From contig JAGFNQ010002301.1 of assembly GCA_024364735.1 (NCBI GenBank), forward strand, positions 1 to 64,000: DNA of 64,000 bases, given 5' to 3'. This document shows, piece after piece, positions 11,858-25,021 of this stretch (position 1 is its first letter; every line of letters begins with the position of its first letter). The position numbers and the translations under genes were made by a program. The stretch is from Boesenbergia rotunda. Taxonomy: Eukaryota; Streptophyta; Magnoliopsida; Zingiberales; Zingiberaceae. Below the pieces are notes generated by a model, which was not told the origin of the DNA, did not search any database, and saw only the letters and a program-made list of their open reading frames with translations.

Positions 11858-13000
11858 TGTTAGGATCTTACCGTTTGCTAGGGGGTGAATAGCAACTTTT
11901 CGATTTCGTCTTCCTACACGTTGTTAGTGCGCAAGCGGAATAACAAATAGCATAAACTGACAACTAAGACGTCACACCTATTTACGTGGTTCGGAGATAA
12001 AGCTCCTAATCCACGACTGTCCGTAAGGTGGACGATCCCGATCTGTTGGTGAATGACACCCCAGAAGACCTCTAGCTAGCTCATGTAGCTCCTTGTGGGT
12101 GGAGAAACCTCGCCACAACCCAGACAACACTTCTGAGCACAAAGACTACTAATGAGCTCTAACCAAGCTCATTTCGTCAAGAACTCTCAGTCAAAACTGA
12201 CCCCTTTTAAATAGTGCTCAAAGCTAAGAAAACCGCTACCAGTCGACTGGTCCCACCTAAATTCGACCGTTGCAAGCCCAACGTTCGAATTTGCAGCCAC
12301 CACCAATCGACTGCCCCATTAGCAGTCGACTGATCTTTCTGTGGCATATACCAGTCGACTGACTGGTCCACTCCCAAACCTAAGGTTTCTCCTTCTCGAG
12401 TACATTTCCCTAACCACTCAAACCCTAGGATTTCCCGAGTACAATTCACTCAGCACTCGAACTCTCACGACCTGGTTGACTCTTTATTCAGCAGCCACGA
12501 TTTGTTGCCTTCGCACCCTCTTCGTCTTCGGCCCCCGTCTCTCAGATGCGCACACAAGCCCTCGGCTTGTCTCCATACCATCCTTCACGCATGCCTCGAA
12601 GTCCACATCCCTCGGCTCATCGTTCCTGCTCCAGCAGCCTCGATCTGTTGCCTTCAAGCCCTCTTCGACTTTGTCCCTCGTCCCTCAGATGCGCACACAA
12701 GCCCTCGGCTTGCCTCCATGTCATCCTTCACGTACGCCTCGAAGTCTGCTTCCCTCGGCTCATCATCCCTGCTTTGTCCATGGCCCCTCGGATGCGCACA
12801 CAAGCCCACGGCTTGCCTCCATGCCACCCTTCACCGTACCCGAAGCCGTCCAACCAAGTCTATGTGTATCCTGCAAACCTGCACACTAAAAAATACATAT
12901 CAAAACACAAGGGTGAACTTAACTTAAATTCTTTGCCCAAACATCAAAATGCTCTCACCCAAGTCTATATAATCCCAGTGCCCGAATCCTTACAACTATA
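11858..13000 (-). mobile_element. copia LTR (5' LTR of the truncated element)
   Basis: The inner edge at 11858 is exact (TGTTAGGATC on plus, directly beside the primer-binding site). The outer edge is uncertain and is given as roughly 13000. TATTTAAA on the minus strand near 12210 is a likely TATA box. Inside are three copies of a GC-rich segment beginning CAGATGCGCACACAAGCC or similar (near 12543, 12687 and 12787). Long open frames across 12341-13001 are a by-product of this GC-rich repeat. Confidence 0.65.
12540..12845. repeat. GC-rich tandem repeat inside the LTR
   Basis: There are three units of about 100-145 bp, each with GATGCGCACACAAGCCC then CGGCTTG, CTCCAT and CCCTCGGCTCATC. They differ by small insertions and deletions. 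Confidence 0.7.
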
Positions 13001-16000
13001 GATAGATGGTACTCCTCCCTCGTTTGCCCATTGGGTACATCCGGAAGTGCTCTCACCCAAACCAGATACTCAAACTGTGAATCCCTCAACAACACCTACC
13101 AAGTTATTGTTATCCATTGAGTTTGAAAAAAAATGAAGAAAAATGAGATACAAAGAAGTTAAATCAGTGATTCAAAATTTCAATCAAATTGAAACTTTAG
13201 ACTATGACTAGAAGTAGACATCTGTAGAACATCTCAAATTACTCTTTTTTTTAGTGTCGACGGCATTTTAAGTTATAAAAATAAATGTTTAAAAATTTTA
13301 TTAATGAACTAGGTTAAGTCAACGAAGCTTTGTATGAATTATACAAGCTCCTAAAAATTGGTTCCAAAGGTTTTAACTCAAATAATTTCATGTGGTTTTT
13401 ATGTAGGATGGTAGGGTCTGAGTTAATTCGATACTACAAAATATTTAGGATCTTTATATGTTACATCACGATGTATGGAGCTTGCCCGATCCACGATTTT
13501 CTATTGTGCATGAAACATTAAATTAGTTATCATGCTTATTTAAATTTAAGAGCAATGTTATGTGATTGTAAACTATTTTTAAAATTTAAAAGAAAATTTT
13601 ATAAAATAGTAGTTAGAATTGTTATGTTATATATATATAATTGAATATTGAATTATGACTCGAATATATAAGTGGAAGATAGAGTCGGATCTAGGAATTA
13701 GAATTAGGCTGATCTTTGGGTGCCAAAGAGATGAATTTTAATGGATCAAGTAAAAAATTCACACGGAAAGTCAATTTTAATGAATTCTAAATAATATAAT
13801 TAACAATTATAAAATATAAATAAAATTTATTTAAATATATATGATGATATAGTAAGGAATAGGGCATAATGACATAGAAGGATTTATACAACTGACTTCA
13901 CTTAGTGTGAGATAAAATTTGATTGTTGCTGCTTATCTAAATTAATAATTTTTCTTGATCTATTAGGATAATGTCATAGAAGTTTTAAAAAAATCATTCT
14001 AATATACATAAATTAGGTTATTACACTCCTTTGATAAATATTAAATTTTGTAAGAAGGGTTATTAGATAAATTAGCCAGGTTATTACATCCTATAGATTA
14101 GTCATCCTAATTAAATAGTTATAAGCCAATCTAATCCAACCTCAACAATTTTTTTAGGCTAAGATTGGCTTCGACTTTATACAGTTTAAATGAAAACTAA
14201 AATTAATTATTAACTAATAGTAGCTCGTAATTAAAGGAAAAAAAAATCCATCATAAGAATCATGAGCCCTTAATATAATATAGCATCCCAGCAAAAATGA
14301 TAATAATATTGCACACTTTGATTGAGCAATATAACAACCATATATATATATAACCAGGGCAAATACAAATTGATATATAATAATGATGGTGGCTATTAAA
14401 AGAAAATATAAAATTCCTACATTTAATTAAATTAATTAATAAACTGTCTCATGAAAATCACTGTCCCATTTGCTATAAACTAAGATATATAATTCTCTGT
14501 CAGTAACCGCAGGAGGAGGGCATTTCTAGTTGCTGTCTGATTAATGAAGAAAGACAATTTTTATTTGGACAAAAATAAGAAGGGCACTTCAAATTTTACA
14601 AATCATTAAAGTGACATTTTTTCAAAAAAAAAAAGTACATTAAAAGAACGTTTTAATTGGTGAAAATATTTTTTATTTTAGAGTAACATAGTTGCTATAA
14701 TGTACGTATGAAAGTTACTACATAACTACTGTAATACGATTCAGTTTGATTAAATTTGAAATAGATGATTTTTTACATTATAACAATTACACATTGTAGT
14801 TAAATATTGAATCTTAAAATTTTGAATTTTAAAATCTAAATACTATTACATCGGAATATATATATATTTTATTCATAATTATTTAAATTTAATCAAAATC
14901 ATTTTAAAATAATTATAAAAGTTTTAATTTGGTAATGTATGAAATCAGGTAGCTACTACACAATTGTAGTTAAATTATAAATCATAAAATTTTAAACCCT
15001 CAATGCTAAACTTTAACGAATAATATTATAGTAATTACTCGATAACTTACGCAAATGACTTTATGAAGGATTAGAGAAGAGTCTTATTGTATTAATATAA
15101 TTAATTCTCCAACCATCGAAGACAAGAAGATTAATTAATACTCTTAAATACTGTTGATCTTAAGCAAGCAAATGAAAATCAATGATTGACCGGATGTACA
15201 GCGTTCAGCAATGTATCTGTCGCAATCGACTTTCATCCTTAACAACCTCATAATTAATCAAGCTCCTTGTCAGCTATATAAATTAAGAAATCTCCATGCC
15301 GACAAGTTTTTTCCTTGTTGTTGCTGCTGAATGGCTCCCTCATGCGATAAGTGGACAAGTAGAGTTGGAGGAGAGTGCTCTACTTTCTCTCTTTCTTCCT
15401 TCTTTCTTCTTTATTGAAGAAAATGATAAAGAATGGGATGTAGGTACGTAGATGGATGGAGAATCATATAGCGGCAGTCTGATATATTGTTGCGACGTCA
15501 ATTTAGTGGTTATGCCATCCATTTCCTGCGAGAAGAAGCAGAGAGCATTATTGAGTAGGTTGGTTTCGTGTTTCTGGTGGCGTATCGCTGTAGGCAGTCT
15601 CCAGGGCCGGCGAGCTAGCGACGATCATATCGATGTATCGATGTGCATATATGAAGTTGAATTCTGATCATTTGTACATGTGTGTGATCAAAAGACAATT
15701 AGAGAAGAGATATATTCCTCGCGTACGTACCTTCGTATACAAATACTTAATTTGGCCATTCCCCAAAGTCCCTTTGATTTGACTTCCTTCGCGTGGTTAA
15801 GGCTAAATGAATGAATAATTCAAACTACCGCGAGCAAATTTGAGATAAATTAATACTTCAAAATTAATACTTAATTCATATGTCATCAGGTGGATTCAAA
15901 TAGTCGCCTTAACATCCCACGGAGTTCTTAAAAACGCGCGCGGTATCATCGTATTAGCTAGGGGTTCCCTAGAGGGAGTTCAGTGAGAACTCAAATTGAC

Positions 16001-17850
16001 AAATGGTGGTACAATCTTCCGTCGAATTCGACCCCAATTATTATGAGAACAGATCCTCTATCCCACTTTATCCTATGCCCCACCTATCCCATTCCCTGAC
16101 AATGGTCGGGGAGTTATCCGATCGCCGATCGGACATTACCAGCGGTCTCCGATCACCGCCCCGTACAAAACTATATCCTGGAAGGTACGATGAACTCGTC
16201 GGGATGACCGCAATTGTGATCTCGCCGGATTCACCGTCGAATCCGACGAGATTGTACTTGCAGCGATTCCGACCGGTTCACCGTTCTTCTAGGATATCAT
16301 TTGATTCGGTACGACGATCAAAACCTATCGATGATGTCCGATCGACGATGGGACGACTCATCGACCGTCACCAACGAATATGGGACAGACGGGACAGGGA
16401 TCAAAATCCTCTCCCATCTGAATTATTATAATCATTATCTCATGCACTTAATATTTTTGGATACTGTGTGTCACGTGTGAAGGTGATTTTTGTAGAATTA
16501 ACGGATGCAGTGAAAATGTGGAGAAATTATGAAATGGAGCATGCTTCTCCCGGAGCGAGGCTAGTTAATTAGGCCTTCTGGTAACTTTTACCTGGGCTTT
16601 TAAGGTCCATTGGGCTAGGAAATCGGCCCACTAAGGCTCGACAATTGGTCAATTTGTGGAAACAAGCCCAATAACCATGAGGGATTTGCCAATCTCTACT
16701 TAGGAGTATTTTTGAATTTATCCGAATTAGACCTAAAGCTTAAACATCTGGATTAAAAAACAAGAAGACAAGTACAGAGTATAATATTACTTTTACAACC
16801 GTATCAATTTAAATATAGAAGGGAAAAAAAATACTTTGACCTTAACTAAAGAATGGTATACTTAGATGCACATTATAGCCTTGAAGCAACATTTGATCAG
16901 CTTTTTTAATTTAGTATAGATTCAAGAAATAATTTTGAATATTAGGACAGTCACAAATCAAGATTCGAATATCAAACAATTCGAATATTAGGAAGGCCTT
17001 TTCTGAATATGTATAAATTTTATTTAGAATTTAATTAGTAGAGCTCCGGCCCGTGATGGGTCGGTCCAGTGAAAACCGATCATTTGGAGGCCTAGGACAG
17101 GTCGGAGCGGGTCAGCCTGCCAACTGAGCCTCGAATCCGTCGAATTATCCTGCCAGTCTAAATAATATTTTAAATAGAATGAATTGAAATTTCATTAATA
17201 AGTCAGCCCGTGTGAATCGTAGACGGACCCGGCCTATGATCGGCTCGGATGGGCCTAGAGATTGAGAAGGAAAGAAATCCAAGACTTCGAAATTCCAATC
17301 TTAATTAGTGACAAAAATAAATTAAGAATTAATTTTCATTATTAAATTAATAAATTAGCAACGGAATTTAGGATAATAAATTGCTTCATTAAAATTAACT
17401 ATAAAAGTTTGAATTACAGATTAGACGGACTAATCCTCTGTGAATTTGAGTGTTAACTTATAGAATTTTTCTTCTTCTCAATCAGCTAGTTAATTTAAGC
17501 TCGCTGTTCACCTATCCGCCTAGATCATAGCCCACACAAATCTATCCGTTTAAGCCCTTTTTTAAATAGATTAATAAAATTTTAATTTAATCCCTTTAAA
17601 TTATTGTGTCAGTCCAACAGGTCGAATCAAATTATCGAATCGATGGCTTTATTACACAGTAGTAGGTGAACTATTATTAATTAATCGGATTTAACACGGT
17701 TAAAACTAGGAGCCATGTAAAAAATTTAAAACAAAAATGAGGTTGGTGAGTACTCGAGATTTGACCACCATAACCACCTAACCCTCTTTCACTTTCCTTG
17801 TCAACTTCAATCCTCTTTCCCACCTAGCCACACCTACCGTTCCCTCCCTG
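13001..17850. other. long intergenic region, mostly AT-rich
   Basis: No supportable gene. It contains (TA)n-rich tracts (13630 and 14340 areas) and poorly structured AT-rich DNA. A GC-richer block at 15960-16440 has a chance 142-codon open frame and TCCGATCGCCGATCGGA-type palindromes. Another GC-richer block at 17040-17260 resembles a decayed repeat. The last 100 bases before 17962 are the probable 5' flank of the dehydratase gene. Confidence 0.5.
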
Positions 17851-17961
17851 CAGATATAACTATACCCTGTTTCTAATAACTTCCTCAGCTTCCCAGGGAA
17901 ACTCAATCCTCATTCCCTCGAGCTCACAGTAAACACAGAGAATCAACTATCGTTTCCTAAA

Positions 17962-19224
17962 ATGGCGGCTGCAATCTTGACGCTTCCTACATTCTTGGGA
18001 CAATCATCCATCCACCGGAGGAGCCGCTCGGCGCGTTGCGTTCACCGGCCCGGCACCTCCCCTTTCTTCCACAGCTCCGTCGTCTCCAGCCGCGCCGATT
18101 GGCTCAGCGCCTGCTCCATCCTATCCAGCAACGTCTCCTCCCACCAACATCAAGAGCCGCCGCCGCCGCCGCAGAATCCAGCCGAGGACGACCGTGATCT
18201 TCTGGCAACTACATCCTCCTCCTACGTCTCCATGCTGGACATCGTGCCCCTCTGCCTCCCGCAGCCACTCACCATTGCCGACCCGTCGTCGGTCGCCCCC
18301 AAACACGGATCTCAGCTGCGCGTGGCGTACCAGGGCGTGCCGGGCGCCTACAGCGAGCCCGCCGCCGCCAAGGCCTACCCCAACTGCGACGCCATCCCCT
18401 GCGACCAGTTCGAGGCGGCGTTCCAGGCCGTGGAGCAGTGGGTGGCCGACCGCGCCGTCCTCCCCGTGGAGAACTCGCTAGGCGGCAGCATCCACCGCAA
18501 CTACGACCTCCTCCTGCGCCACCGCCTCCACATCGTGGGCGAGGTGCAACTGCCGGTGCACCACTGCCTCCCGGGCGTGCGCCGGGAACAGCTCACTCGA
18601 GTCATCAGCCACCCGCAGGCGCTGTCGCAGTGCGAGAACACGCTCACGACGACCCTGGGGGTGAACGTGGCGCGCGAGGCCTTCTACGACACCGCCGGGG
18701 CGGCCGAGTACGTGGCGGCGAACGGCCTGAGGGACACGGCGGCCATCGCATCGGCGCGGGCGGCCGAGCTCTACGGGCTGGAGATCTTGGCGAAGGGGAT
18801 CCAGGACGACCAAGGAAACGTGACGCGGTTCGTGATGCTGGCGCGGGAGCCGATCGTGCCGCGGGCCGACCGGCCGTTCAAGACCAGCATCGTGTTCGCG
18901 GCGCACGATCACGAGGGGACCTCGGTGCTGTTCAAGGTGCTCTCGGCCTTTGCGTTCCGCGACATCGGGCTGACGAAGATCGAGAGCCGGCCTCAACGCC
19001 GGCGGTCGATCCGGGCGGAGGAGCAGCAGGATCAGGGGCCGGAGGAAGAGTCGACAAGGGCCGCGGCCAAGCATTTCGAGTACACCTTCTACCTGGACTT
19101 CCAGGCCTCGCTGGCGGAGCCTCGAGCGCAGAACGCCCTCGCCGAGGTACAGGAGTTCACCTCCTTCCTCCGCGTCCTCGGTAGCTACCCCATGGACATG
19201 ACCCCGTGGACCACTCACAGTTGA
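17962..19224 (+). CDS. ADT: arogenate/prephenate dehydratase, plastid (phenylalanine synthesis)
   Basis: A single exon of 420 residues, strongly GC-rich compared with its AT-rich flanks. The enzyme removes water and CO2 from arogenate (or prephenate) in the last steps of phenylalanine synthesis in plastids. Residues 1 to about 110 are a Ser/Arg-rich plastid transit region with a PPPPP run. The catalytic domain starts near 119 (VAYQGVPGAYSE), has ENSLGGS at 170-176 and ends with the catalytic NVTRF at 286-290. The C-terminal ACT domain (about 306-410) has SVLFKVLSAFAFRDI and the ESRP motif at 341-344, which forms the phenylalanine feedback site in this family. A polar, Glu/Gln-rich insert lies at 346-368. 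Plant enzymes of this type usually prefer arogenate, but substrate preference cannot be read here. The gene appears complete. Confidence 0.95.
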   Translation: MAAAILTLPTFLGQSSIHRRSRSARCVHRPGTSPFFHSSVVSSRADWLSACSILSSNVSSHQHQEPPPPPQNPAEDDRDLLATTSSSYVSMLDIVPLCLPQPLTIADPSSVAPKHGSQLRVAYQGVPGAYSEPAAAKAYPNCDAIPCDQFEAAFQAVEQWVADRAVLPVENSLGGSIHRNYDLLLRHRLHIVGEVQLPVHHCLPGVRREQLTRVISHPQALSQCENTLTTTLGVNVAREAFYDTAGAAEYVAANGLRDTAAIASARAAELYGLEILAKGIQDDQGNVTRFVMLAREPIVPRADRPFKTSIVFAAHDHEGTSVLFKVLSAFAFRDIGLTKIESRPQRRRSIRAEEQQDQGPEEESTRAAAKHFEYTFYLDFQASLAEPRAQNALAEVQEFTSFLRVLGSYPMDMTPWTTHS

Positions 19225-19937
19225 CTGAAACAAATGCAGTTGTGGCCCTCTTTGTTCTGCTCATTCCAAACTTCACCTACTCTTTTCGGTTGCCTTCGAT
19301 GGGGCTTCTGATTTATATATACATATATATTTTTGGAAAAATAAAAAATTCACTTCTGAATTAATTAATGCTGATTTTTTTAATATTTTCGCAATTATTT
19401 TCACAATTTTCAGTAATTGTTGTTAAATCAGTCTAAATATAATTCAGTCAATGGAGAGGAAAGCAACAGACAGCAACAACGTATCACTTGACCAAGTCGG
19501 TGTTGCATTTTTTTAGAGATGAACTTTTAAAATTACATAAATTATATTTTAAATTATTCGATAGATAAATTAGAAGAAGAAGATTTGATTTTAGATTAAT
19601 AGGTGAAGTTAAAATACCTAAAAATTATATATTTTTAAAAATATATATATATTTTATTCTCAAATTTATTAAAGGTATACCTGCTTTTACGAATTTCTAA
19701 AACTATCCTTTCATATATTTTTCTATTCCATCGAGTGCGGTTCATGATTTTCAGAATTATATAATTTATAAATAGTTTTTTCCCATGTGAATGCGCATCC
19801 GCATCCACGACCGCTCCTCTATTCATTTTGGTGGGTGATGCATGCACGAATCTAATGACCATAATCTATAAATTTTTTTTTATTATTATTGTAAAAGTAT
19901 GTGACGGTGATCAATAGATAGGGATGAATAGATCAGT

Positions 19938-19984
<47 letters not shown>

Positions 19985-21351
19985 TCATTATTTATAGTTT
20001 TTTTTATTATTGTATAAAGTATGTGATCCGGTGTAACATTATCTACATACTAATCAACAAATCTATTTCATTATTTATATATATATTTATGTATCTTTAC
20101 TAATTTGTTAATTATATTTTGATATCGAATTTGATTGATTGTTATTTTTATATTAGAGTATTTAGAAAATCAAATTAAATTACAGTTTGTAAACAGGCAC
20201 AGACCAGCAGATATAAAAGTCAGCCAGTCAGAACAAATATAAGACACAGCCAATCAGCCAGTTGTTTTATATGCTGTTTATTTGATAAAGCCTGACTATT
20301 TTCTTCATAGGTTAGATTTATATAGGGTTGTAGTAAAAATTTCCAAGGAGAAAAAGAAATACCACAATTGATGGGCCATTTGAAATTATGGAATTCTCAA
20401 GACATATCTAACTTTTAAATTTCTTAAAGGAGTACGAATTTTACATTTTACTTTTTCCATCAACCATTATAGTATATTACATTTAAAAAATCAATATCTT
20501 AAATACTACTTTGATATTGATGTTTGAAATTCAATATCATAATTTTATTATTCTTTGAATAAGGATGAAATGAAAAAGAGTGAAATTTCAAAATTAAATG
20601 TATTTTTTTAAAAAAATTATAATTGTAAATAAGTCCTTTAATCAATTGCCAAAAGAAATAAGTTTTAAGGGAGACTTTGGGCAGGGACTAGTTGCAGACT
20701 GGCAGCTACCGCACCATCGAGGATGTGACAACATAAATGAATTAAAGAAGAAGAAGAAAAAACAATTCAGTCAACACAATGCAGTACCTCTAATTTGTGA
20801 TTTATTCTCAAATCATAATAACAAGGTTGAAAATCATGTAGATCCTGGCCACTCTCCACCTGTAGGTGTCTGCGATTTCAACCAAATTATAAATAGAACA
20901 AACAAACATAATATTAATTTATGTATATATCTGAAACGAAGTTTATATATAAACATGACTGGATTTTTAGACATGATCTAGAGATTACAAAATTAATTTG
21001 AAACTAAAAATAAATACAGAAAGAAAGAAAAAGTAAAATTTTCTTTAGCAATTTCGACTTTTATAGGATTTTCTAGAGTCTGAGGTTATTACATAGAAAC
21101 ACAAGGTCCAAAGAAACCTTAACTAAATGGCAGTATTGTCAGCCCCAACGCTATAACTACTCCAGCAGTTTTACTTCTATAAGTTTTAGCCATCTTTATG
21201 AATGATGCAAGTTAAGCGATTCAGAGTTTGGAATAGATACACGACGACAACTAATTTAATCCATAGCACACGGATATACCATACTCTTTAACTCCAACAG
21301 GCCATCGATATGACATGCACAATCAAATGCAAACGAAGGCGGTGCCTCTTA
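19225..21351. other. intergenic between the ADT and MsrA genes
   Basis: AT-rich DNA with an uninterrupted run of more than 40 T at about 19940-19982. Open frames at 20598-20981 and elsewhere show no family resemblance. No gene is supported. Confidence 0.55.
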
Positions 21352-24300
21352 TCACCCATAGCAGCGAATAGGGTCATTACAACCCTTAGCGGCAGATTGC
21401 CGAAAACCAAACCGCCCACCTTTCTCAAGGTATTGTTGATGATACTCTTCAGCCCTATAGAATTTCTTTGCAGGAAGGATTTCAGTAACGATCGTCCTGT
21501 TCAAGGTTCTCTGTTGCTTCTCTAAGGATTCTCGAGCAGCCTTTTCCTGTTCTGGTGTGTAGAAATATATTCCAGACCGATATTGTGTCCCGACATCATA
21601 TCCCTGAATGCAATTATGACAGCCATGCACATAAAATTTCAACAATGTGAATGCTATTCTGATTGCATACAACCATGTATTTAGAACCAAATGCTTAAAA
21701 TTTCTTGCATTGGTTGAAATCTAAAATCTAGAAACAGAGTAAAGAGATCAATTTGTTATTTGAATCAATCCAAAATTATATATATATCGATCAGACACAG
21801 CTGAGCACACGATAGGAATACATCCTTAACATGCATTCAATTGCATTCCTACAGGACAAATAACAAGTGAAGAAACGGTTACAATTCAACCCTAAGTTTT
21901 GGTAATAATGTAAATAGACTAAATTCTATACTTCAATTGTAGTGAAAATTACAGAAAACTGAAGGTTCAAGTTGAGTATTAACACTGAATTAATGAAATG
22001 TAATTTTAATCATAGAGAGGATATTCAAAATAGATGAAAAGAATCTGCTGTAAGAGCTATATATCTTGATCTGTGATTTAACAAGGAGATATAAATAATG
22101 ATGTTAGTTAAAATGGAGTTCGGAAGTCTTGAGTGATGGTCATATGTCTCTTATGCTAAAAGAGAAGTTTTATGTCAGACTATGGTATGACTCTTTCCTA
22201 CACCTAATATTCTTACTGAATAACAAGGGAAGAGTCCTACAAAAATAAATCACTCAACCAACAGCAAACAAAGTCTTAATTTGCACTTTGACATGCTTAC
22301 TTCACCAACATAGGTATGAATCAACATAAAACGATGAAAAAATGAAGTTCGCCCATTAGATGAACCACAAGAAAAAAATGACAAAAAGAAATTATGAGAC
22401 TTAACTATGTTAGATATTGACGTTTAATATACATGGAAGCGAACTAGTATCAACAGCAAACAAAGTCTTAATTTGCACCTTGACATGCTTACTTCACTAA
22501 CATAGGTATGAATCAACATAAAATGATGAAAAACCGAAGTTCGCCCATTAGATAAACCAAAAGAAAAAAATGACAAAAAGAAATTATGAGACACACACAC
22601 ACACACACACAAAATAATAATAATAATACTTAGGGTTTTAAGGTTGAGCTTAGATCCATAAAACTTAGAACAGCCCTAGAAAAGATAATAGAATTGGTGA
22701 ACAAGACATTTGTTTTAAGGTTGACAGCAAAAAGTCTTACTGCAAAATGGGACAAGTTCTGTAGACTGCCAACAAGATGATAGTGGATGGGGAAGAATAT
22801 ACACCTCACTCAGCCAATACCAATCTTAACCCACATATTGATCTACACCATCCATCAGTTGGATGATCAATAGAAAAAGATAGAACTGAAATTCACAGTT
22901 TGGATATACCAAAAAAGACAAAAATGAAAAAGAAATTATAAGATAAACATTGTGTTAGTGTGATGTTTAACTTCACCCAGACAAGATAACTCCCACATTT
23001 TCGATATCATAATTAAAAAACACCAATATTGATCCGGCTAAGTTGAACTGTGATTGGCTTTTTGAACTGATTTTTCTCAAGAAATAGCCCAAGGGGATAC
23101 CACCATGAGGCATATCAGAATACTAGTTATACATATTGTGTTTGTATGCATCACTTCTTGTCGGCTATTTGAGAAATGCAAGCACTCAAAATTACCTTCT
23201 ACAAGATACATGAAAATTATCAGAAAATATAAACACATAAAAGAGTACCGACAAGAAAGATAACTGACACATCATGAATGAACCCACCCAAACAAAGGAA
23301 GAATGAGATAGCATAATAGTTTTGCACATGGATGGAATTAAATGATAAAAAACTTCCATGGTTGACATAACAGGGGTGAGTGCTGAACAAACTGGTCCAA
23401 AAGATTTTTCATCTCCATAGGCCATGAAATTCACACAGTGACGTCTACATCAAATTTTTTTGGTTTTTTTCCCCCAATGAAATGCACCAGTGAAGTTACA
23501 TAGTGAGCTTCCATTCTGATAAAGAAAAACCTAGCCACTGGTCCATTTTTATAGCTACAACAAGTATGGAGCTTTTTAACTGAACAATATTAAGTTCAAC
23601 AACAATATTATCCATTCCACAACATTTTCATGATCTTGACATCATCATTTGAAATCCAAAAACAGAGTCCTTGTTCCTTGATTTTTATGATTATCACTCA
23701 ACCAACGGTATAGAGCATCTAACAACGCACAATCAATATGTGGATGTTTGAACTCACTACGCAAATAATCAGTTTATAAAGAAACAAGACAAATATCAAG
23801 TAATTTTGACAACTTTTTGTCATTTATGGAAGTTATAATCAAGTTTAGCATTCATGTCTTCGAAAACAAAGTTTCGCAATAGCTTGACAACATCACACAA
23901 GAGCTCGGAAATATCCAGCAAGATCCAATTTATCTAATAAAGGAAAGGCTTTTACCATAGAACAATTATCTCAATCCAATCAAGAAAAGACGAATTCTGT
24001 AACAAGAGAAAGCATCAATTTATCAAATATCTACAGGCTCAGATACCTCACCTGGCGATTAAGCGTTGTAGGGTCGTGGCGAGCCCAGAAAGCATCGAGC
24101 AGATCATTGTAGCTGCACTGGCGAGGATCGTACTGCACGCGGACAACCTCGGAGTGGTTGGTCTTCCCTGTGCAGACGTCATCGTAGGTGGGCTCGTGGT
24201 TGTTCCCCTGGGAGTACCCAACCTCGGTTTTCGTAACACCAGGCACGCGCTGGAAGACGAGCTCGACGCCCCAGAAGCATCCAGCGCCGAACTGCGCGAA

Positions 24301-24561
24301 CTCCTGCCCAGGAGCCGGCACGTCGTCGTCAGGCCCTTGCGCGATCGACGACACCGCATCCGTCGCCCCGCTCTGGCCGCCGAGGCCGAACCCTAGCTTG
24401 CCGAGCCAGTTCATGGGGCGGGGTCGCGAGAGCGAGGAGGACGCGAAGGGGAAGGGCTTGGAATTAGGAGCGAACGCGAAGAGCTTTGGGGGGATGTGCG
24501 GGAGGCGGTGCGCAGCGAGAACGGCGAGTGGGGCGGCGGCTGTGGCCGAGATAAGGAGCAT
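21352..24561 (-). CDS. MSRA: peptide methionine sulfoxide reductase A, probably plastid
   Basis: Two exons, 24052-24561 and 21352-21603, separated by a 2.45-kb GT-AG intron and joined in phase 0, giving 253 residues. The enzyme reduces methionine-S-sulfoxide in proteins. The catalytic motif FGAGCFWG has its cysteine at residue 95. Conserved EVGYSQGN, PTYDDVCTGKTNHSE and the exon junction NRQ|GYDVGTQYRS follow. The tail KGCNDPIRCYG supplies cysteines 245 and 251, the usual resolving positions. Residues 1-50 are Ala/Pro/Ser-rich with few acidic residues, like a plastid transit peptide. I chose the ATG at 24561 because the frame upstream has no ATG. MNWLGKLGFG at residue 50 could start a cytosolic form. 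Confidence 0.93.
22258..22615. repeat. tandem duplication and (AC)n run in the MsrA intron
   Basis: A ~140-bp block beginning CAACAGCAAACAAAGTCTTA occurs at about 22259 and again at about 22452 with a few substitutions. The second copy ends in an (AC)n microsatellite at about 22591-22612. Confidence 0.8.
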
Positions 24562-24831
24562 GGTGGGGGTAGGTAACAGTTGCTTGAGGAGAAAGCAATG
24601 AAAACGGGTTGGCAACTGGTGGCTGGCGTATGTGGTGACGGAAAGTGACGCCGGTGCGTTTACCGGGGGAGTTGCGGTGACCAGAGATACACGTGCGCAA
24701 ACTGGGACCAGTCATTTCGCCATATGTTACCCGTTCCGTAAGCCCCGAACAGCCAAAAAAATATTACCACGTATTAAATACAATTTCTTATTTTCGATAA
24801 TTTAATTAAGTGTTTTAAAAAAATTAATTAA

Positions 24832-24840
24832 GTTGAATCA
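24832..24840. repeat. left target-site duplication of the MULE
   Basis: GTTGAATCA immediately precedes the left terminus. The identical nine bases follow the right terminus at 37545-37553. Nine-base duplications are the hallmark of Mutator-superfamily insertion. Confidence 0.9.
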
Positions 24841-24970
24841 AGGGAAGACTTATTAAAAATTTCCTAATCAGAAAATCATCTTTGTGTCAGCTCCCTTGGC
24901 AAGGGAACAATAGTTTTGACTCCCTAAACTTTTTTTTAACTCCCTAATACATAAATTTACCAATCTACTC
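24841..24970 (+). repeat. left terminal inverted repeat of the MULE
   Basis: Read inward it contains TTTGTGTCAGCTCCC, AGTTTTGACTCCCTA, TTAACTCCCTAATACATAAA and TTTACCAATCTACTCTT. The right terminus, reverse-complemented, has TTTATGTCCGCTCCC, AGTTTTAACTCCCTA, TTAACTCCCCAATACATAAA and TTTACTAATATACCCTT in the same order and spacing. The outermost 25 bases are less alike. Confidence 0.88.
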
Positions 24971-25021
24971 TTATTAAATTTTATCCCTCTCTCCAATACC
25001 TTCTCCCCCATTTGTTGACGA

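Noticed and set aside
12341..13001. Overlapping open frames of 141-182 codons
   Set aside because: They fall in a GC-rich tandem repeat inside a copia LTR, in all three frames, with no recognisable domain.
16003..16431. 142-codon frame in a GC-rich island
   Set aside because: Arg/Ser/Pro-rich, no recognisable domain, and the DNA contains GATCG palindromes. Possibly a decayed MITE; not enough for a gene call.
18194..19233. Long frames overlapping the dehydratase on both strands (248-251 codons)
   Set aside because: Shadows produced by high GC content. The 17962-19224 frame has a complete ADT domain set.
20598..20981. 127-codon frame between ADT and MsrA
   Set aside because: AT-rich, Lys/Asn-rich, no domain, no splice or ATG context.
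24562..24615. Longer MsrA reading from 24615
   Set aside because: The codon at 24615 is TTG. The first ATG in the frame is at 24561.
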